Positions 5,950-6,271 of a stretch of DNA of 6,271 nt are shown piece by piece. The notes beneath the pieces are model-generated. The model was not told the DNA's origin. It ran no database searches and saw only the letters and a program-made list of their open reading frames with translations. Source of the stretch: Holophagae bacterium (GTDB lineage Bacteria > Acidobacteriota > Thermoanaerobaculia > Thermoanaerobaculales > Sulfomarinibacteraceae); the NCBI GenBank assembly GCA_030609785.1, contig JAUWTC010000163.1, positions 1-6,271 of the forward strand, written 5' to 3'. The position numbers and the translations under genes are program-made. Positions within the stretch are counted from its first letter, which is position 1. Each line of letters opens with the position of its first letter.

Positions 5950-6271
5950 ATGCGTTTTCGTCAGGGTGTGTGGGTTGTTGGGGTGTTGTTGTTGGCCGGC
6001 GTGGCCGCTGCGGGAGATGTCTCCGATCAGTGGCAGGCCAAGGTCGACCCATGGGTCATGAGCAAGGCCGGCACCGGTGCAGGAACAGAGTTCATCGTTT
6101 TCCTGGCAGACCAGGCGGACCTTTCGGGCGCCTCAGGTCTTGAGACCAAGGCCGAAAAGGGACGCTTTGTCGTCGACGCATTGCGCCAGACTGCCGCAAA
6201 AACTCAGAAACCGGTCCTCGCCCAACTGGAAGCCCTGGGCGTGGAACACCGTGCCTATTGGATCAGCAACA
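5950..6271 (+). CDS. Exported subtilase-type (S8) serine protease, N-terminal prodomain part
   Basis: This frame encodes 107 residues and continues off the right edge. Residues 1-21 are a signal peptide: a basic start (MRFRQ), a hydrophobic core (VWVVGVLLLAGVA) and an A-A-A cleavage site before GDVSD. The following segment carries KVDPWVM, EFIVFLADQADLSGASGL, TKAEKGRFVVDALRQTA and a stretch ending LEALGVEHRAYWISN. This pattern of an initial strand, an amphipathic helix and then a second strand fits the I9-like propeptide that precedes the catalytic domain of secreted subtilisin-like proteases. The propeptide acts as an intramolecular chaperone and temporary inhibitor. The catalytic Asp-His-Ser region would lie outside the window, so the family call is an inference from the prodomain. 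The ATG at 5950 is chosen because GGAG precedes it. Bcp is on the same strand but separated by 331 bases of repeats, so separate transcription is likely. Confidence 0.75.
   Translation, partial: MRFRQGVWVVGVLLLAGVAAAGDVSDQWQAKVDPWVMSKAGTGAGTEFIVFLADQADLSGASGLETKAEKGRFVVDALRQTAAKTQKPVLAQLEALGVEHRAYWISN

Noticed and set aside
1..6271. A new multi-gene defence or signalling system
   Set aside because: The kinase, the peptidases and bcp are separate transcription units of known families. The only defence-type gene is a truncated remnant without a partner.

Overview
The window is a GC-rich bacterial chromosome segment with five protein-coding loci and repeat-filled gaps. The left part reads on the minus strand: a transmembrane Ser/Thr kinase, then a nucleotidyltransferase remnant, then an S9-type peptidase lipoprotein that runs off the left edge. 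The right part reads on the plus strand: a Bcp-type peroxiredoxin, then a subtilase-type secreted protease that runs off the right edge. A long receptor-like kinase with a TPR ectodomain, large exported peptidases, high GC and family-type intergenic repeats suggest Acidobacteriota (Thermoanaerobaculia/Holophagae-like) or a similar lineage such as Myxococcota or Planctomycetes. This placement is inference from style; no marker gene is present.

Layout: 1-1178 (minus) holds the N-terminal signal and beta-propeller part of the S9 peptidase. 1269-1625 (minus) holds a start-less C-terminal piece of an AbiEii-like nucleotidyltransferase. 1617-1658 is a tandem array of six CCCTNNN heptamers just after the kinase stop codon. 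1665-4856 (minus) is the 1063-residue kinase. 4857-5147 is the divergent intergenic region with a 26-bp-arm inverted repeat. 5148-5618 (plus) is bcp. 5619-5949 has no gene; it holds a purine-rich CACAAAG-type repeat block, a run of four adjacent short stem-loops, a weak promoter candidate and a leader hairpin. 5950-6271 (plus) is the start of the subtilase-type protease.

The genes do not form an obvious pathway. The kinase is a one-pass receptor-like signalling protein with a cytoplasmic catalytic domain and a predicted periplasmic repeat domain. The flanking S9 and S8 proteins are exported peptidases, and Bcp is a cytoplasmic thiol peroxidase. I see no convincing new multi-gene system. The points most worth a second look are the strictly 46-residue repeat period in the kinase ectodomain, the four-hairpin element at 5796-5867, and the truncated nucleotidyltransferase whose open frame ends in a heptamer array.
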